A DNA stretch of 64,000 bases from Chelydra serpentina (taxonomy: Eukaryota > Chordata > Testudines > Chelydridae): assembly GCA_037349315.1 (NCBI GenBank), contig JBAIAC010000004.1:44676001-44740000 (forward strand), given 5' to 3'. The translations under genes were made by a program, and so were the position numbers. Shown in pieces: positions 24,251-36,188 of the stretch (within the stretch, counting starts at the first letter, position 1; each line of letters opens with the position of its first letter). Under the pieces are notes generated by a model. The model was not told where the DNA came from. It ran no database searches and saw nothing but the letters and a program-made list of their open reading frames with translations.

Positions 24251-24275
24251 TTTTTTTTTTTTTTTTTTTTTTTTT
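24251..24275. repeat. Poly(T) tract
   Basis: There are 25 consecutive T on the + strand, between the two candidate poly(A) signals of GSX1. Confidence 0.95.
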
Positions 24276-24387
24276 GAGGGGAGGGGAAAGATGGAGAGGA
24301 GTTTGTTTTTTTCTATAAAATTTGCTTGATGGCGTTTCTTCAGACCCATGGCTATGTAATTGTATGGTTTCTGTAATACCGGAAGAT

Positions 24388-24420
24388 ATTTATTTATTTA
24401 TTTATGTAAAAAATAATAAA
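24388..24420 (+). terminator. GSX1: Possible distal GSX1 poly(A) signal with ATTTA run
   Basis: TATTTATTTATTTATTTATG is followed by AATAAA at 24415-24420. If transcripts extend this far, the repeated ATTTA words would form an AU-rich destabilising element near the end of the 3' UTR. Whether the gene uses this site is not visible. Confidence 0.4.
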
Positions 24421-24507
24421 TTTTTTGCATAAAGACATTACGTGGCGCCTTTTTTTTAAAAAAAAAAGCTGTAATTTATTTATCCTACAGATCTCTAAAG
24501 TGTGCTT

Positions 24508-24512
24508 GTATT

Positions 24513-24540
<28 letters not shown>
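24508..24540. repeat. TA microsatellite
   Basis: An alternating TA run of about 28 bp lies downstream of GSX1. Confidence 0.9.
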
Positions 24541-24543
<3 letters not shown>

Positions 24544-24544
24544 A

Positions 24545-27500
24545 GTTGAGTATACAGAGGAACACTGACGTATATATGTAGAAGTTGGTATATTTGCCTG
24601 CATGATTGCCTCACCCTAAAGATGTTTATGGCCAATATATAATTATTATAACGTATATAAGGTTCAATTAAAGCATATTTTTATAACATATGCGTCTCTC
24701 CGTAGTCCAGCGAGAGATTTTCCTGCTGGAATTTGGCGCATGTGATGCTTCTTTGATGCTACATAACCAGGAACATAGGCTTTCATTCCTTCTAGCAATT
24801 TTTAAAAGCAAAAGATGCCGGTAATTCTGATCCCTGGGGAATAGCGCTTAAGGCTGGAAGCCAAACTAATTAGAGATTGACATTTTCTGAAAAGCTGTGT
24901 CCCCCGCTGTCCATGCGCTCATCCCACATCCATCCACTGACCTGTACTTACTGGCCGGAAAACTAGAAACTGAATCTTTGTGGGTCATCCCAATAGCGAA
25001 CATCGGAGTTACATTTATTATTAACAAATAATTAACGTGTTTCAAATGCTATTTTCCCCGATCAATAACTTGAAAGAGGAAATACCATGCCTGGCCCCTT
25101 GTTTAATTCTCCAAATCACTTCTCCATTCAGTCTGGTTTTATTCTAGTTGAGCTAGAACTGGAGAGAATTCTCCATACTCTCCCTGCACATCCATCAGTG
25201 GAGATCCAGCCCTGGGTTTCCCGAATGCGAGAAATCTCGCTATCCAGGAATTCCAGTAGTACCACTGAATGGCATCTGAAGAAGAGTTGCGCATTTGTAG
25301 ACGCGTCGAGCCTGATGTTCTAATTCTATGGGTGTTCTTTAAACACTGCTCTCATTCCACTGCATAACTTCACCAGCAACATTTATCAGGCAGTTAGAAC
25401 AAACGAGACCCGATGCCACCGATGATTACTCCACGTTAGTTTTGAAGGAAACGAGGATTGGCACGTACCCGAGTGCAAGAGCGGAGTGGGGCTCTTCGCG
25501 CGGAAAGCGCAGTAAACTGATCGCTTTGGTAAGGTTTAATACAGAAAATAAACTCGGGCCCGTGTCGAGCCCTCGTGTTATTAAGCAGAATTCACCAGTG
25601 TTTACAAAGGGGAGATCTGTCCCCTCGATTCGGTTCATTGTCCCCTCAACCTCTGCTCTCCAGTCGTTGGCTTTGAACGCTTTTAACCACCCCTTTCTCT
25701 GGCTTCCAGGCTGCCTCCCTGGATAACACGCGTTAGAAAAGAAGTCTGTCTCGTACAGCCTTTGCCAAGGGCATCTCTGCACCTTATATTTCTACAGCGC
25801 ATCACACGGTGCCCAGCTCCAGTGTTCCCCAACGCCCAGGCAAAAAACTTCCCGGTAGCTATCACCGCGATACCAAACACCTGGGTCATCAGATTTTAAA
25901 CATCCCTGTTAAAATCAAGGGGGAGGTTCTGGGTTTAAAATCGATGGTACCATATGGCAGGTGAGCGAAATCTGACTGAGCAAATAACGGATGGATATTT
26001 TGAGTCATCTGGCCGTATGATGTGTCCTGTGTTTCTTTAACCGACATTGGGGTGAAAATATATCACCATTTGTATTAGTATTTGTTCTCGTAAGAAGTAA
26101 ACCGGGATCTGTCCTAATACAATCTAATTTTAAAACGAATTAATCTGGACTAAGAATCGGTGATGATGTTTTAATATTCTATATGTTGTTTACACAATAC
26201 CATAGGTGTGCATGGTGCTTGCAAGACAGACAGACAAAGCCCTCGTCCTCCGAGGTTATGATTAGCCTTAAATTAAAGGTGTGGGATATTTGCTTCTGTG
26301 TTGTTCATAGGTGTAGACAGGGGCCATCTTAAACTCACTCCTGGCTTTGGTGCATTACAAATTAAGCACTTGCCTCGTGTTACCCAGATTGCTGCATTCC
26401 TGGGGAATCGGGATGATAATTCAGACTGAAGCAACGTGAAGGCCTCTGAGTTTTGGAAAAGTTATTTACTCATATGTTTGTTCTCCCTCAGAGAGAATTG
26501 AATAACACATGGTCAGGCCCTTATGGATCCTTTCCGCTTTCTGTTGCAAATAAAGGTCAGGTAAGGTAATGCAACTGAGTATATAAATCGCACCCGTAAA
26601 TACTGCTGAAGAGTTTAAAAGACGCAGAAACACTGTGCGGATCATCTTCTAGCTGGGAAGCGGCCCATGCCCACACGACAGTTCTTGGGGTAGCAGTATT
26701 TCTCCACAGATGCAACACATTGCTGGGGTTGCTGTTTTTATTACAACCGTTAATTCCTGTCCTGCCCAAAAGGAAACCAATAAAACCCCAGCGTGACTTC
26801 TGCATTGATCCACTCAGCCAAGCTGAAGTTAAACAATCTTTAAGATGGAATCATAAAGTCTCATTAGAGAGACCCCAGGGTCGGAACCTTAGTCGCGGAT
26901 CGAGGCTGATCGTATCATTAGGACACACCGAGGACTCTCCTCTTGCCTTGACATGTTAATTAAGGAGCCTAAACGTTTCCAACCTGATGGACAGCAAAGG
27001 ACAGGTGCGAAATCTTATAACCGGTTACACCGCTTTCCTCTGGTTCTGGTGAACAAGGGGGATTCAAACCAGATTCCCTACACGATTCCTTTGCTTTGCA
27101 CCGGCCCGCCTGCCCTGTGACACTAGGAGGTTTCGGGCAGTGCAGTCCCCAGAGCTGAAGGGCTGGAAAGCACCGAGATTAAGGCAAATGTTCTGCAGGG
27201 TTTTCGATTCTCCCTCTAACCGCTTTGCAGTGATGTCCGAAGTGATCAGCCAGAGGCTTCCCGAGCTGAACTCACTTCGCACACACCCACAGGGGATCAT
27301 ATCCTGGCTCCAGAGGAGTTCATGGGAGCTTTCCCCTTCACTCCAATGGGACCAGGATTCGGAGCATGGTTCTTTCTGTGGCGGCTAGTAATTTGTGAGT
27401 GCTCCCTATTTCCAAGGGAAATACAGTATTTCAAAACTCCAGGTTGAAATCAGGCAGCACTGTTTAGGGCTACTTCCCTCCGGGGCTTTTGGGAGGGCCA

Positions 27501-27850
27501 GGCTTTCCCCCAACGAATTCGTGTCATGACATTAACAAGGTTTGGGCATATCTCCCGTTGGCCCCAGCGGGAGCGCAGGGCAGTGGCATGCTGAGCTCGG
27601 AACGCGCGCTCTCCTGACACCAGACGTGATTACTACCTTCACAGCTGCCTTCCTTGTTCCAAACTGGCTCTGAAAGGGGGAGGGGGACCAGAAACCAGGG
27701 GAGGGGGTTGAACAAAAGCAGGTGAGTTTAGCAGAACACCGAAGGACAAATTCTACCCTCAGACGCACCTGAAATTCTTTCATGAAAGTAACGGGGAGAT
27801 GCACTCCTCGCCCTAAGGCACGACTTGGATTCTCTCTGCTAGATACAAGC
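24545..27850. other. Repeat-poor GSX1 downstream region
   Basis: About 3.3 kb has no recognised transposon, no coding sequence and no simple repeat of note. Together with the upstream zone it forms the cleanest part of the window. I identify no PDX1 exon here. Confidence 0.5.
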
Positions 27851-27854
27851 TTGC

Positions 27855-28110
27855 ACTTATCTGCTTAAACTGCTTCAGTTAAATCAGTTTGGTTACACCT
27901 GTGCAACCCCTGTGTGGACATTCTTATTTGGTTTTGTGGCTTATTTTGGTTTAGCTTGAACCAGTTCCTAATCGATTTAAACCAAACTGAAATAAACCTG
28001 ATTTAAACTGACATAAAAAGCCACAAGGCCTTTCTAACTAGTTGAACGAAATCATTTTAAAATCACATTTTAAGTTAAAATGGTGCCACTCTACATGTAC
28101 CCAAGCCCCG
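27855..28110. repeat. Possible MITE with TTTAAAC-type inverted words
   Basis: AAATCAGTTTGGTTACACC on the left faces AATCGATTTAAACCAAACTG and GATTTAAACTGACATAAAAAGCC on the right. The imperfect inverted arrangement resembles a small non-autonomous DNA element, but no ends or duplication could be fixed. Confidence 0.35.
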
Positions 28111-28534
28111 AATCAGGTGTATGTGGAGCCAATTTGTTGAGTGTGTTATATTCCAGATCCTTGCTGCTTGGGGAATAATTTATAGTCTTGAGCCCAGTCT
28201 GATGTGTAAACAGTAGGGAACTGTCCAAATACGTGACCGTTTATACTTTTAACAAACTGAATTTGAGATCAAAATGCCAAATGTAGTGCTCGGGGACACC
28301 TTGTGGATTTGTGACATTCACTGAAGGCCACGGGATCCATAAGCCAATAAAATAACTGCATTGCTCTGTGTTTGCAGCATATTCTGATTTTTAAATGTAA
28401 TATTGGTAATCATCCTTATTTTGATATTAAGACCTGCATTACACTCAGAAATTGCCCTATGAGAATTCAGCTATGTTGCCCAAGATACACATAAAGTAAA
28501 TGATGATTGTAATAATTCATATTAATAGTATAAT

Positions 28535-28660
28535 TGTTTATTATTTGTATTATCATTCCACCGAGGAGCCCCAGTTATGCAGGAGCACACCATTGTGCTA
28601 GGCGCTGTACAAACAGAACAAAAGGACAATCTCTGCCCCCGAAGAATGCACATTTAACAC
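28535..28660 (+). repeat. MIR-like SINE fragment
   Basis: GAGGAGCCCCAGTTATGCAG, GTGCTAGGCGCTGTACAAAC and ACAATCTCTGCCCCCGAAGA follow the MIR-type core in sense orientation. Confidence 0.65.
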
Positions 28661-29028
28661 GTTACCAAAAATAAAGGACAAATAGGATTTCTTCATTTCG
28701 CTTTTCAGAACATGTGTTAGCAGGAGCCAATCAAAATGAAAATAGTTGATAAAAGAGACTGTGCTATGTACCCATCAGTGGCCTCCTACAGTGTTCGTGT
28801 GGGCTGTGCATACCTAGCTGACCAAATTCTGTTCTCAGGTTACTATGTTCAACCCCACTATGGTCAATAAAGTTTTGAGAAGCTGAAGTTCTGGAAGAAG
28901 GTTAAAAGATATTGTAGTATAGTTAGGAAAGAGGAAAGATGAAAAGAAAGAGGAAAATGTAGGAATTCAAGCAACAAATTAGAAAATATACTAGAGATTA
29001 TTATGATAATCATCATCATAATTGTTCT

Positions 29029-29095
29029 TAGGACTAATAAATAAATAAATAAATACATTATTATTAATTATTAATTATTAATTATTATTATTATT
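29029..29095. repeat. AATA/ATT microsatellite
   Basis: AAATAAATAAATAAAT passes into repeated TTATTAATTATTATT words. It directly precedes a SINE fragment. Confidence 0.85.
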
Positions 29096-29380
29096 GAAGA
29101 ACCTATAATGTGGTTGGCATTGTACAAACATAAAAGGAAGGGTTGTCCCTGACCAAAAGCTCTCACAATTTAAAAAATAAATCAAGGACCCACCTGGATA
29201 AAGGGTAGCGGATAGGGTACAACATACAGGTAACATAATCAGACAGGAGGGATTTGAAATAAGAGAGGATTGTGGCTTTGGGGATCACCTCTGTGCCAGC
29301 GCATTTCATGAGTAGGGATGGTGTTGAAGAAATCCCCAGAGATGTCAGTAGGATAAGCAGGCACACAGCAATATATGCTT
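29096..29380 (+). repeat. MIR-like SINE with downstream part
   Basis: GGCATTGTACAAACATAAAAG and TGTCCCTGACCAAAAGCTC are the decayed core. GGGATTTGAAATAAGAGAGG and GTGGCTTTGGGGATCACC fit the longer 3' part of this SINE family in turtles, known to me from memory. Confidence 0.5.
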
Positions 29381-30039
29381 TATGACCTAAGGTGGCAAAG
29401 AAGGAATTACTCAGAAAAAAGAGAGAGACAGCACCTGCTTTGGGAGGAGTAAGCAGAGTCCTTATAGGGCATGTCTACACTGCAATGTAAGCCCAGGGTT
29501 AGTGGGACATGAAGCAGCTGACCTGTGTTAAGGACCCAGGACTTGAGCATCTACACTGATTCTTAACCCTGTGTTAAGAATTTTCTAACCTGGGATAGAA
29601 CCTGGGGCTCTAGAGTCCACATTACAGCCTGCAGACCTGAGTCAAACCAATTACATCCCATATTCCCTAGCAGCCTTCCAAAATGTGTCTGCTGCAACCC
29701 TTTGGCCATGGTACACTGCGGGAAAACTTTACTGCCCACCCTGCATGTTACAGGATGTTTGAACAGCCCGCCAACACAGCCTGCCGAGCAATATGAAGGA
29801 GACAGATCCCTTTTCGGGAAGTTCTCTTGTTTCCATTTTCACTCCTGTGTCAGGAAATGGGCAGAGCTTCCATGAGACACTGGTGGACATTTCAGTGGCA
29901 TTTTCTGACCCACCAAAAGCACCTGACAGGACTTTGGATGGAGTAGGAGAAGGCAGAGGAGGAAGAGTATCCTGGCATGGCAAACTCACGCTGGCTAATG
30001 CTGCTCAGGACACTTAGTATAGTAGCCACTGATGCCTCC

Positions 30040-32118
30040 TATGTAGACCGGTGCTTCTAACACCGCACCACCAGAACAGACAGGTGGGATCACATCATGA
30101 TGCAGATCTGGGATGACCAGCAGTGGGTCCAGAACTTTTGCATGAAGAAAGCCACAGTTCTGGAGCTTTGTGAGCAGCTTGCCCCGACACACCAGCATAA
30201 AGACAGAGGCGCGAGACCACCCCTTCCAGTCCACAAGAAGGTTGCTATAGCCTTTTGGAAGCTGGCCACCACAGACTGCTACAGGTCCATTGCCAATCAG
30301 GTTGGTGTTGGCAAGTTGACTGTGGGTAAAGTGGTGGTGGAGGTTTCTGAGGAAATCAGGTATGTGGTTTACCCCAAAGTCATGGGCATAACAATATTTC
30401 TGAGGTAATTGCTGGCTTTGAGAGAATGGGCGTTTCCAAACTGTGCCAGGGCAATTGATGGGACTCAAGTGCCCATAGTTCGCTCTCCTCAAGGAGCACA
30501 TAAGTGCATAAACCATAAAGGGTACTACTCCATTGCTATGCAGGCCCTCGGGGACTATAGAGGCTGATTTATGAACATCAATGTGGGCTGCCCTGGGAAA
30601 GTTAATGGTGCCAGGACTTTTCATCGATTCGGAGTCTACATTCATGGACAGGCTGGGACATTATTCCCATCGAATGACATTGTCATAAATGAAGTTACTG
30701 TCTGTAACCGTGCCTCGGTGGGTCAGAACTGAGGATGCCAGATTCAGGACGAACTGCTGAGAAATAGGGCAAATACACCCCAAGACTGGTGGCTAATCCC
30801 CCATAGGATATACCAAACCAGCAACACAAGTAAACTCCTGTTTCACCACACTGGCTAACAAGAAGTCATAAAAGCAGTTTCCTTGGGCATGCCAGTCCTT
30901 GTATTACCACCAAAACCACTGGATTTAAAAGTGAGTGGTTCTTTACAACCAGTCTCATAAAATAAAAGGTTCTTCTGATCCCAAAGGACCAGCCACACAC
31001 CCAGGGCAATATACAACTTAGATTTTACCAAAAAATCACGCTGATCGCAATCCTTTAGTATCTAAAATGTAAAGGTTTATTTATAAAAAGAAAGAAAAAA
31101 TGTGAGAGTTAAAATTGGTTAAAAGGAATCAAATACATACAGTAATTGCAAAGTTCTTGGTTAAGACTTGTAGCAGTGATGGAATAAACTGCTGTCTTAA
31201 TAAGTCTCTGGTTTCTTCCAAATCATTGGAAGTTCATTGGTTATAATGCTGCCATTAATATAAGTCCATATTCCAGAGGTTTGAGCAGGATAGAGGCTGG
31301 AGAAGGATAGAGGCAAAATGGAGCGTTACCAGGGCCTTTTATATCTTCTGCCATGTGGAGGGAATCCCATTGTTCTTACTGTGGAAAATTACAGCAACAA
31401 GATGGAGTTTGGAGTCACATGGGCAAGTCACATGTCCATGCATTTCGTGTAGTCACAGCAGGAAATTCCATTAAGTGTAGATCAGCGTCTCCCATGGTCC
31501 ATTGTAAGTTAAATGTTCTTTTGATAGGCCACTCAATTTGAATAGTCCCTTCAAGATGTGCTGGCTAGCTACCTTGTGAGCATTACCCCAGGAACAAACA
31601 TTTGAAAACCAGGTATAGGGCCAATGCTCATAACTTCAAATACAAAAATGATGATCTATATGGTCATATTTTAATCAGATAACGTCACACTGTCCCCACA
31701 GTTATTTTGAAGGACTCCATATACCCCCTTTTGCCTTGACTTATGAACATGCCTGGATTTTAGAGGCCCTGGCAAAAGACAGTTTAATTACACTCTCATT
31801 AAGTGTAGAGTGATTGCTAAATGTGCTTTTGGCAGATTGAAATCCTGTTGGAGGTGTCTACAGACACATTTGTATTCCAGTGTCATCAATGCTGTCCTCA
31901 TTACTGTGGCTTGTTGCGCTCTTCACTGTCTTTGTGAAGCCAGAAATGAGCCATTTCCCTCTGAATGGACCTATGACAGCGAGGGGCCACTGAATGGGTA
32001 CCCTCAGCCAGAAAGTGCATCTACCACTGCTGGACCTGCATGCACCAGGCATAGAAGTCAGGGATGCTTCATGCTCCTGCATTTGGACTTGTCTGGCCCA
32101 ATGGAAGAGGAAGAATAG
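30040..32118 (+). pseudogene. Harbinger transposase relic, split by an LTR
   Basis: The + strand reads as a decayed relative of the intact transposase at 39199-40488. Recognisable pieces are QIWDDQQWVQNF, then KVAIAFWKLATTDCYRSIA and NQVGVGKLTVGKVV, and AIDGTQVPIV with the first catalytic Asp (about 30450). FMNINVGCPGKV follows, then VILKDSIYPL with the second Asp (about 31700-31730). CAFGRLKSCWR lies where the third acidic residue belongs (Glu replaced by Lys, about 31824). There are in-frame stops, for example before FMNINVG, and a 987-bp LTR cuts it between the first and second catalytic blocks. It is not functional. Confidence 0.82.
30703..31689 (-). mobile_element. Solo LTR with CTGTC duplication
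   Basis: The insert begins TGTAACCGTGCC and ends GATAACGTCACA, so it has TG...CA ends. It is flanked on both sides by CTGTC (30698-30702 and 31690-31694). Dropping the insert and one CTGTC puts the two transposase halves back in one frame, which confirms the boundaries. On the - strand an ATAAATAAA signal lies near 31076-31085, favouring - orientation. No internal retroviral genes are present, so it is a solo LTR left by recombination. Confidence 0.85.
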
Positions 32119-33939
32119 TAAATCTATGAACATGCTTGGGGGGATGGGGCTAATTGATTAGAGTGGGGGTGTTCAGTGCTTGGAGAGGGATGGGAGCTTG
32201 ATTGCCATGCAATGTAGTGATGAATGTCATGATGACTTATGAAATGGGGGTAAGGGATAATTCACACTATAAGGAGGTTATTGACGTGTGAATTGCTGTA
32301 CCTAACTGTCTAGAGGAATAGTGGTTGCTTACTAATTCCTATGGTTCCTGATCATGGGTTTAGCTTTATTATTCAAATCATGGTTGTATGATGAGATGTA
32401 CTGATAGTAATACACTTTCTTGATGATATAAAAGGATTTATTTGAAATTATGTGTTAAAACAGTATTGCAATCACCCATTGCCAGGCAGGCCAGATGCCA
32501 TTACTAACCCAAACATCAGTTGCAAAAGAACATTTCCAATATCAACAACAACAGTGCATGAACAAATACAAACATGACAGAACCCCCTACCTCTGCACAT
32601 CCCCTGTCCCACCTTTCACCTTTCCCTTCTTTCCTTGTTTTCTACACACTTGGTGCTGGGGGATGGGAGTGGAGGTAACCATCAGTTCATCATGGAAGTG
32701 ATTCCTCTTGGAACGGTCCATGAAGGTACGCTGGGCCAGGCAGGTACTGCACTGAGGTCGAGCTGTGGAGTTACAGCATCCAGTACAGGTTGAGGGGCCT
32801 GCAGTGGGACAAGACACAGAGGATTATTGTCTCAGGTAGCTCAGTGGAGAAACACAGACTTAATTCTTGGGAGTTTCAAGGACACAAAATGTTACATTTA
32901 AAAACTGACCTGCAATATATTGTGAGAGGCATGTGTCAGTCCACAGAACCTCCCTGGACACAGCCTCATTAATCCCAGTTAAAGTAGTGCAAAATCCATG
33001 GTGAGTTAAAAATGATAAGCTGTTTTTGTTTTACAAACATTGCATAACTACTTGGGTTGGGGGGGAGGGGCAGTCAGTGGGGCTTTTTCTATCACTTCAG
33101 GCCTTTCACATTTTGGGGGACATTCTTGTGGTGCCCTACTGGCAGAGAAGATGTTATTCCAAGGTGCTGGTGGGAAACCTGCAGCGTATGCAGCCGAAGT
33201 ATGCAAACGTATAGTAATTGAACAGCACATCTAGGAGCAGAGTGGGCTGGTCAGCTACCGAGGTGGCCCTGGAAAATACGCCCTTTCCTATAGTGTGACT
33301 ACCTATCTGGAGTTCCTGCTTCTGGAAAAGTCTGGAGCATTCAGCACTGGGATTGGGTCAGAATTCATGAGGGAATCCACAGGATTCTATGTAAGCTTCC
33401 ACACGGCTTAGTCTGTTATGGCTGCACGTGCACACGCAGAACTCCACAGCCTTCCTCCTCCCCATCCCCGGCACATTTCTGTACAAAGATTCGAACTTCA
33501 GTGGTACTTGGGACAAATGATTTTGTCACCTAGGGACTGCACCGACTGCCTCTCACTGAACTGGGCTAGATTTGGAAGTGCAACCCATTCCTCCCACACT
33601 CCCTCCAAGCTTATTGTTTCCAGTCTGCTCCACAGACTGTTGAGCACTTACAGAGCGGTAAGTGTAAAGGCACAGCAATGTAATGTAATTATTGTTAAAC
33701 CAGAATGCCCCAAGCAAAGACCGGTGCCTTTCCAGTACAAACACTCTTTAACGGTGTTCTTTACTGTTTGCATTTCCTGGTTGCCATTTTGAACTCCGCA
33801 TGAGGGGAGGATGGGAAGGAAGTATGCCAGGGTGCTGAGGCACAATCCACCATTAGTGGATACACGCTGCTAGCAGGGGCTTCTCAGAACTTTTGCATTT
33901 GTTCTTAGAGCAGAAGTCTCTTCCATTACCATGGAAATA

Positions 33940-34600
33940 AACATTACATTGGAGCCAGAAACGTACCGGGCTCAGGGGCAACTTCTGTTCCTTCTGTGTG
34001 CACTGCAGGCTTGGCAGCAGGCTCAGCCCAGGGGTGGGGGGTATCAAACAACTCCTCTGCATACGGACACAGCATTCAAGGCTGATCCTGTTCCAAAGCA
34101 TGCTCTGGGACCAGTTTCAGTAACAGGGTGACTTCATGGTCCTAACTAAGGACCTGCTGCTGGCTCCCATCAATCCCTATGCTGGATTCTGGGGACAGCA
34201 GGGCACCATCCCAGCTGACCAGGTCATCCTGCACCACAGTTGGCGCCAAGCTGGGGGCAGTGCTCAGTACCCAGTCAAGCTCCTCATAAAATGGGCACAA
34301 TGTCAGCAAGTTGCCTGAGGTACGGTTCTAGTCCCTGATTTTCTAGTACTCGCTCTTGAGCCACTTAATCCACTCCCTGCACTGATCACGAGTCTGGTAA
34401 GTTTACAAAGCTGCCAGCTTCTTCACTATCTGCTGGTATGTGTGGTCATTCCTGGTGCTTTTGCTGAAGTCCACAGTTTTGCTGGCCTTGCACCAGAGAG
34501 TCACCAAAATCTGGCTGTGCTCCCATGACCATGAAGCAGCTCGCTTTGCAAAAGGCTTGTTCTGGTCAGTCTCCATTGCAAACCCAGGAGGCTTGCTGAT
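33940..34600 (-). pseudogene. Myb/SANT-like Harbinger partner relic
   Basis: On the reverse strand from about 34530 it reads SQILVTLWCKASKTVDFSKS, then RNDHTYQQIVKKLAAL and RDQCREWIKWLKSEY. CPFYEELDWVLSTAPS and SWDGALLSPESS follow. This is the layout of the Myb/SANT-like DNA-binding proteins carried by Harbinger elements: a trihelix-type domain with the third helix at the RDQCREWIKWLK block, then the FYEEL segment. Three or more stops interrupt it. Its counterpart in the complete element is the gene at 36189-38421. Confidence 0.7.
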
Positions 34601-34904
34601 GGGGTGTTTGCAGCTCGCTGGTCAGAAGACAATGGAAGGATTAACACTGACTCACTGAGCTGCTGCTGTACGTCAAAGGGGTTGGCTTCCACGTTCAATT
34701 AAGTCGATTGGAGATTGTTGCAATATAGCCAACAAAGGAAGTTGGCCCATGGGATACTTTTGGTGGACTCCCAGGACTGAGTCAAGCAGGGCTGTATCTA
34801 CACTGCGAAGCAATAGGGCTCAACTCCTTGATCATGGCTTGACATGGGCTCCGAGCCTCGTCCCCTGCAGGGTCCTAGGTCCCTAGATCTAAGCCCGAGT
34901 CTGA

Positions 34905-35189
34905 GGGTACGTCTATACTCACCCGTCGCGTCAGAGGAGTCCAATCGATCTTCTGGGTTCGATTTATTGCGTCTTGTCTAGACGCGATAAATCGAACCAG
35001 GAAGTGCTCCCCCGTAGACGCTGGTAATCCTGCTCCACGAACGGAGCAGGCGGAGTCGATGGGGAGCCTGCGCGCCGCGTGTGAACCACAGGTAAGTTCA
35101 AACTAAGAGACTTCGACTTCAGCTACGTTATTAACGTAGCTGAAGTTGCGTATCTTAGTTCGACAGGGGGGTTTAGTGTAGACCAGCCC
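34905..35189 (-). mobile_element. Harbinger-type MITE with TGA duplication
   Basis: It begins GGGTACGTCTATACTC and ends TAGTGTAGACCAGCCC, inverted ends sharing the GTCTA(C/T)ACT core. TGA lies on both sides (34902-34904 and 35190-35192), fitting the 3-bp duplication of Harbinger elements. The interior has two palindromes: TTCGATTTATTGCGTC with GACGCGATAAATCGAA, and CAGCTACGTTATTAACGTAGCTG. It is the same subfamily as 11864-12131. Confidence 0.78.
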
Positions 35190-35287
35190 TGAGAGATTTG
35201 TGTGTAGATGGAAAGTGGGTTGGGTTCAAGGCTGAGTCTGAGCCTGGGCTTACATTGCAGTGTAGACATACCTTTTGAGTCCCTTTT

Positions 35288-35403
35288 CCAGACCTGAAAA
35301 AGAGCTCTGGGTAAGCTTGTTTCTCTCACCAACAGAAGTTGGTCCAATAAAAGATATTACCTCACCCATGTTGTCTGTCTAATCCTGGGACCAACATGGC
35401 TAC
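35288..35403 (+). repeat. Turtle-type LINE/SINE 3' tail
   Basis: CCTGAAAAAGAGCTCTGGGT, CACCAACAGAAGTTGGTCCA, ATAAAAGATATTACCTCACC and CAACATGGCTACAACAACAC form a tail very common in turtles and crocodilians as I remember it. It is related in layout to the tail at 8790. Confidence 0.55.
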
Positions 35404-35417
35404 AACAACACTTCACA

Positions 35418-35478
35418 CATTAAAAAAGAAAAAGAAATAAAGAAATAAATAAAGAAAAAGAAAGAAAGAAAGAGAAAT
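35418..35478 (+). repeat. A/G-rich microsatellite
   Basis: AAAGAAATAAAGAAATAAAT passes into repeated GAAA units. It follows the LINE/SINE tail and may be its expanded A-rich end. Confidence 0.8.
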
Positions 35479-35479
35479 G

Positions 35480-35784
35480 TATTGTGAAGCAAAATTCTGG
35501 GGAAAGAATCATTCCATGTTGATTGAAACCATTTAATTTTAAATTCAAAAGATTTTGTTCCTATTTTTACCTTTTTTCCAAAATGAAATTTGGTCAAAAT
35601 GACACATTTCCATAAAATGTTTTGCTTTTGGTGAATCTGCATTTTTTGCTGGAAAGATGTTCTATCAGAAAATTTCTGACCAACCTGATTATCTATGCAC
35701 TGCACGATATAGTAGTGATGCACCAACGACAGTGATGTAGTCAATGAAAAGTTAATAATTCTAATCTCCTACATATGCCAACAC
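35480..35784. other. Unassigned AT-rich DNA
   Basis: No gene or clear repeat family is recognised between the microsatellite and the CR1 end that hosts the complete Harbinger. Confidence 0.5.
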
Positions 35785-36188
35785 ATTATAGAATCATAGG
35801 CCAGGTCTACACTAGGACTTTATGTCGAATTTAGCAGCGTTAACTCGATTTAACCCCTCACCCGTCCACATTATGAAGCAGTTTATTTCGACATAAAGGG
35901 CTCTTTGAATCGATTTCTGTACTCCACCCCGATGAGGGGAGTAGCGCCAAATTCGAAATGGCCATGTCGAATTCGAGGTTCTGTGGACGGAATTCGACGC
36001 TAATAGCTCCGGGAGCTATCCCACAGTGCACCACTCAGTGGACGCTCAGGGCAGTAATCTGTACTCGGATGCTCTGACCTGCCACTCAGAGAAATCCCCG
36101 GGAAAATTTGAATCCCTTTTCCTGTCTGGCCATTTTGAATCCCATTTCCTCTTTGGACATCGTGGCGAGCTCAGCAGCACTGGCAACG

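Larger units (their letters stand above)
29467..35275. mobile_element. Decayed two-gene Harbinger transposon
   Basis: The left end GGGCATGTCTACACTGCAAT with GTAAGCCCAGG (29467-29497) matches the reverse complement of the right end (35243-35272) over about 28 bp. Inside are a broken transposase on + (30040-32118) and a broken Myb/SANT-like gene on - (about 34600-33940). This is the same convergent pair as in the complete neighbour at 35799, in flipped orientation. A solo LTR (30703-31689) and a MITE (34905-35189) were inserted later; without them it is about 4.5 kb. From 32120 to 33940 I see no coding content. No duplication is readable at the ends. Confidence 0.75.

Noticed and set aside
36108..36188. 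Upstream in-frame ATG for the Myb-like protein
   Set aside because: The 27 extra codons lack conserved features and lie in the transposon's non-coding end; kept only as an alternative start.
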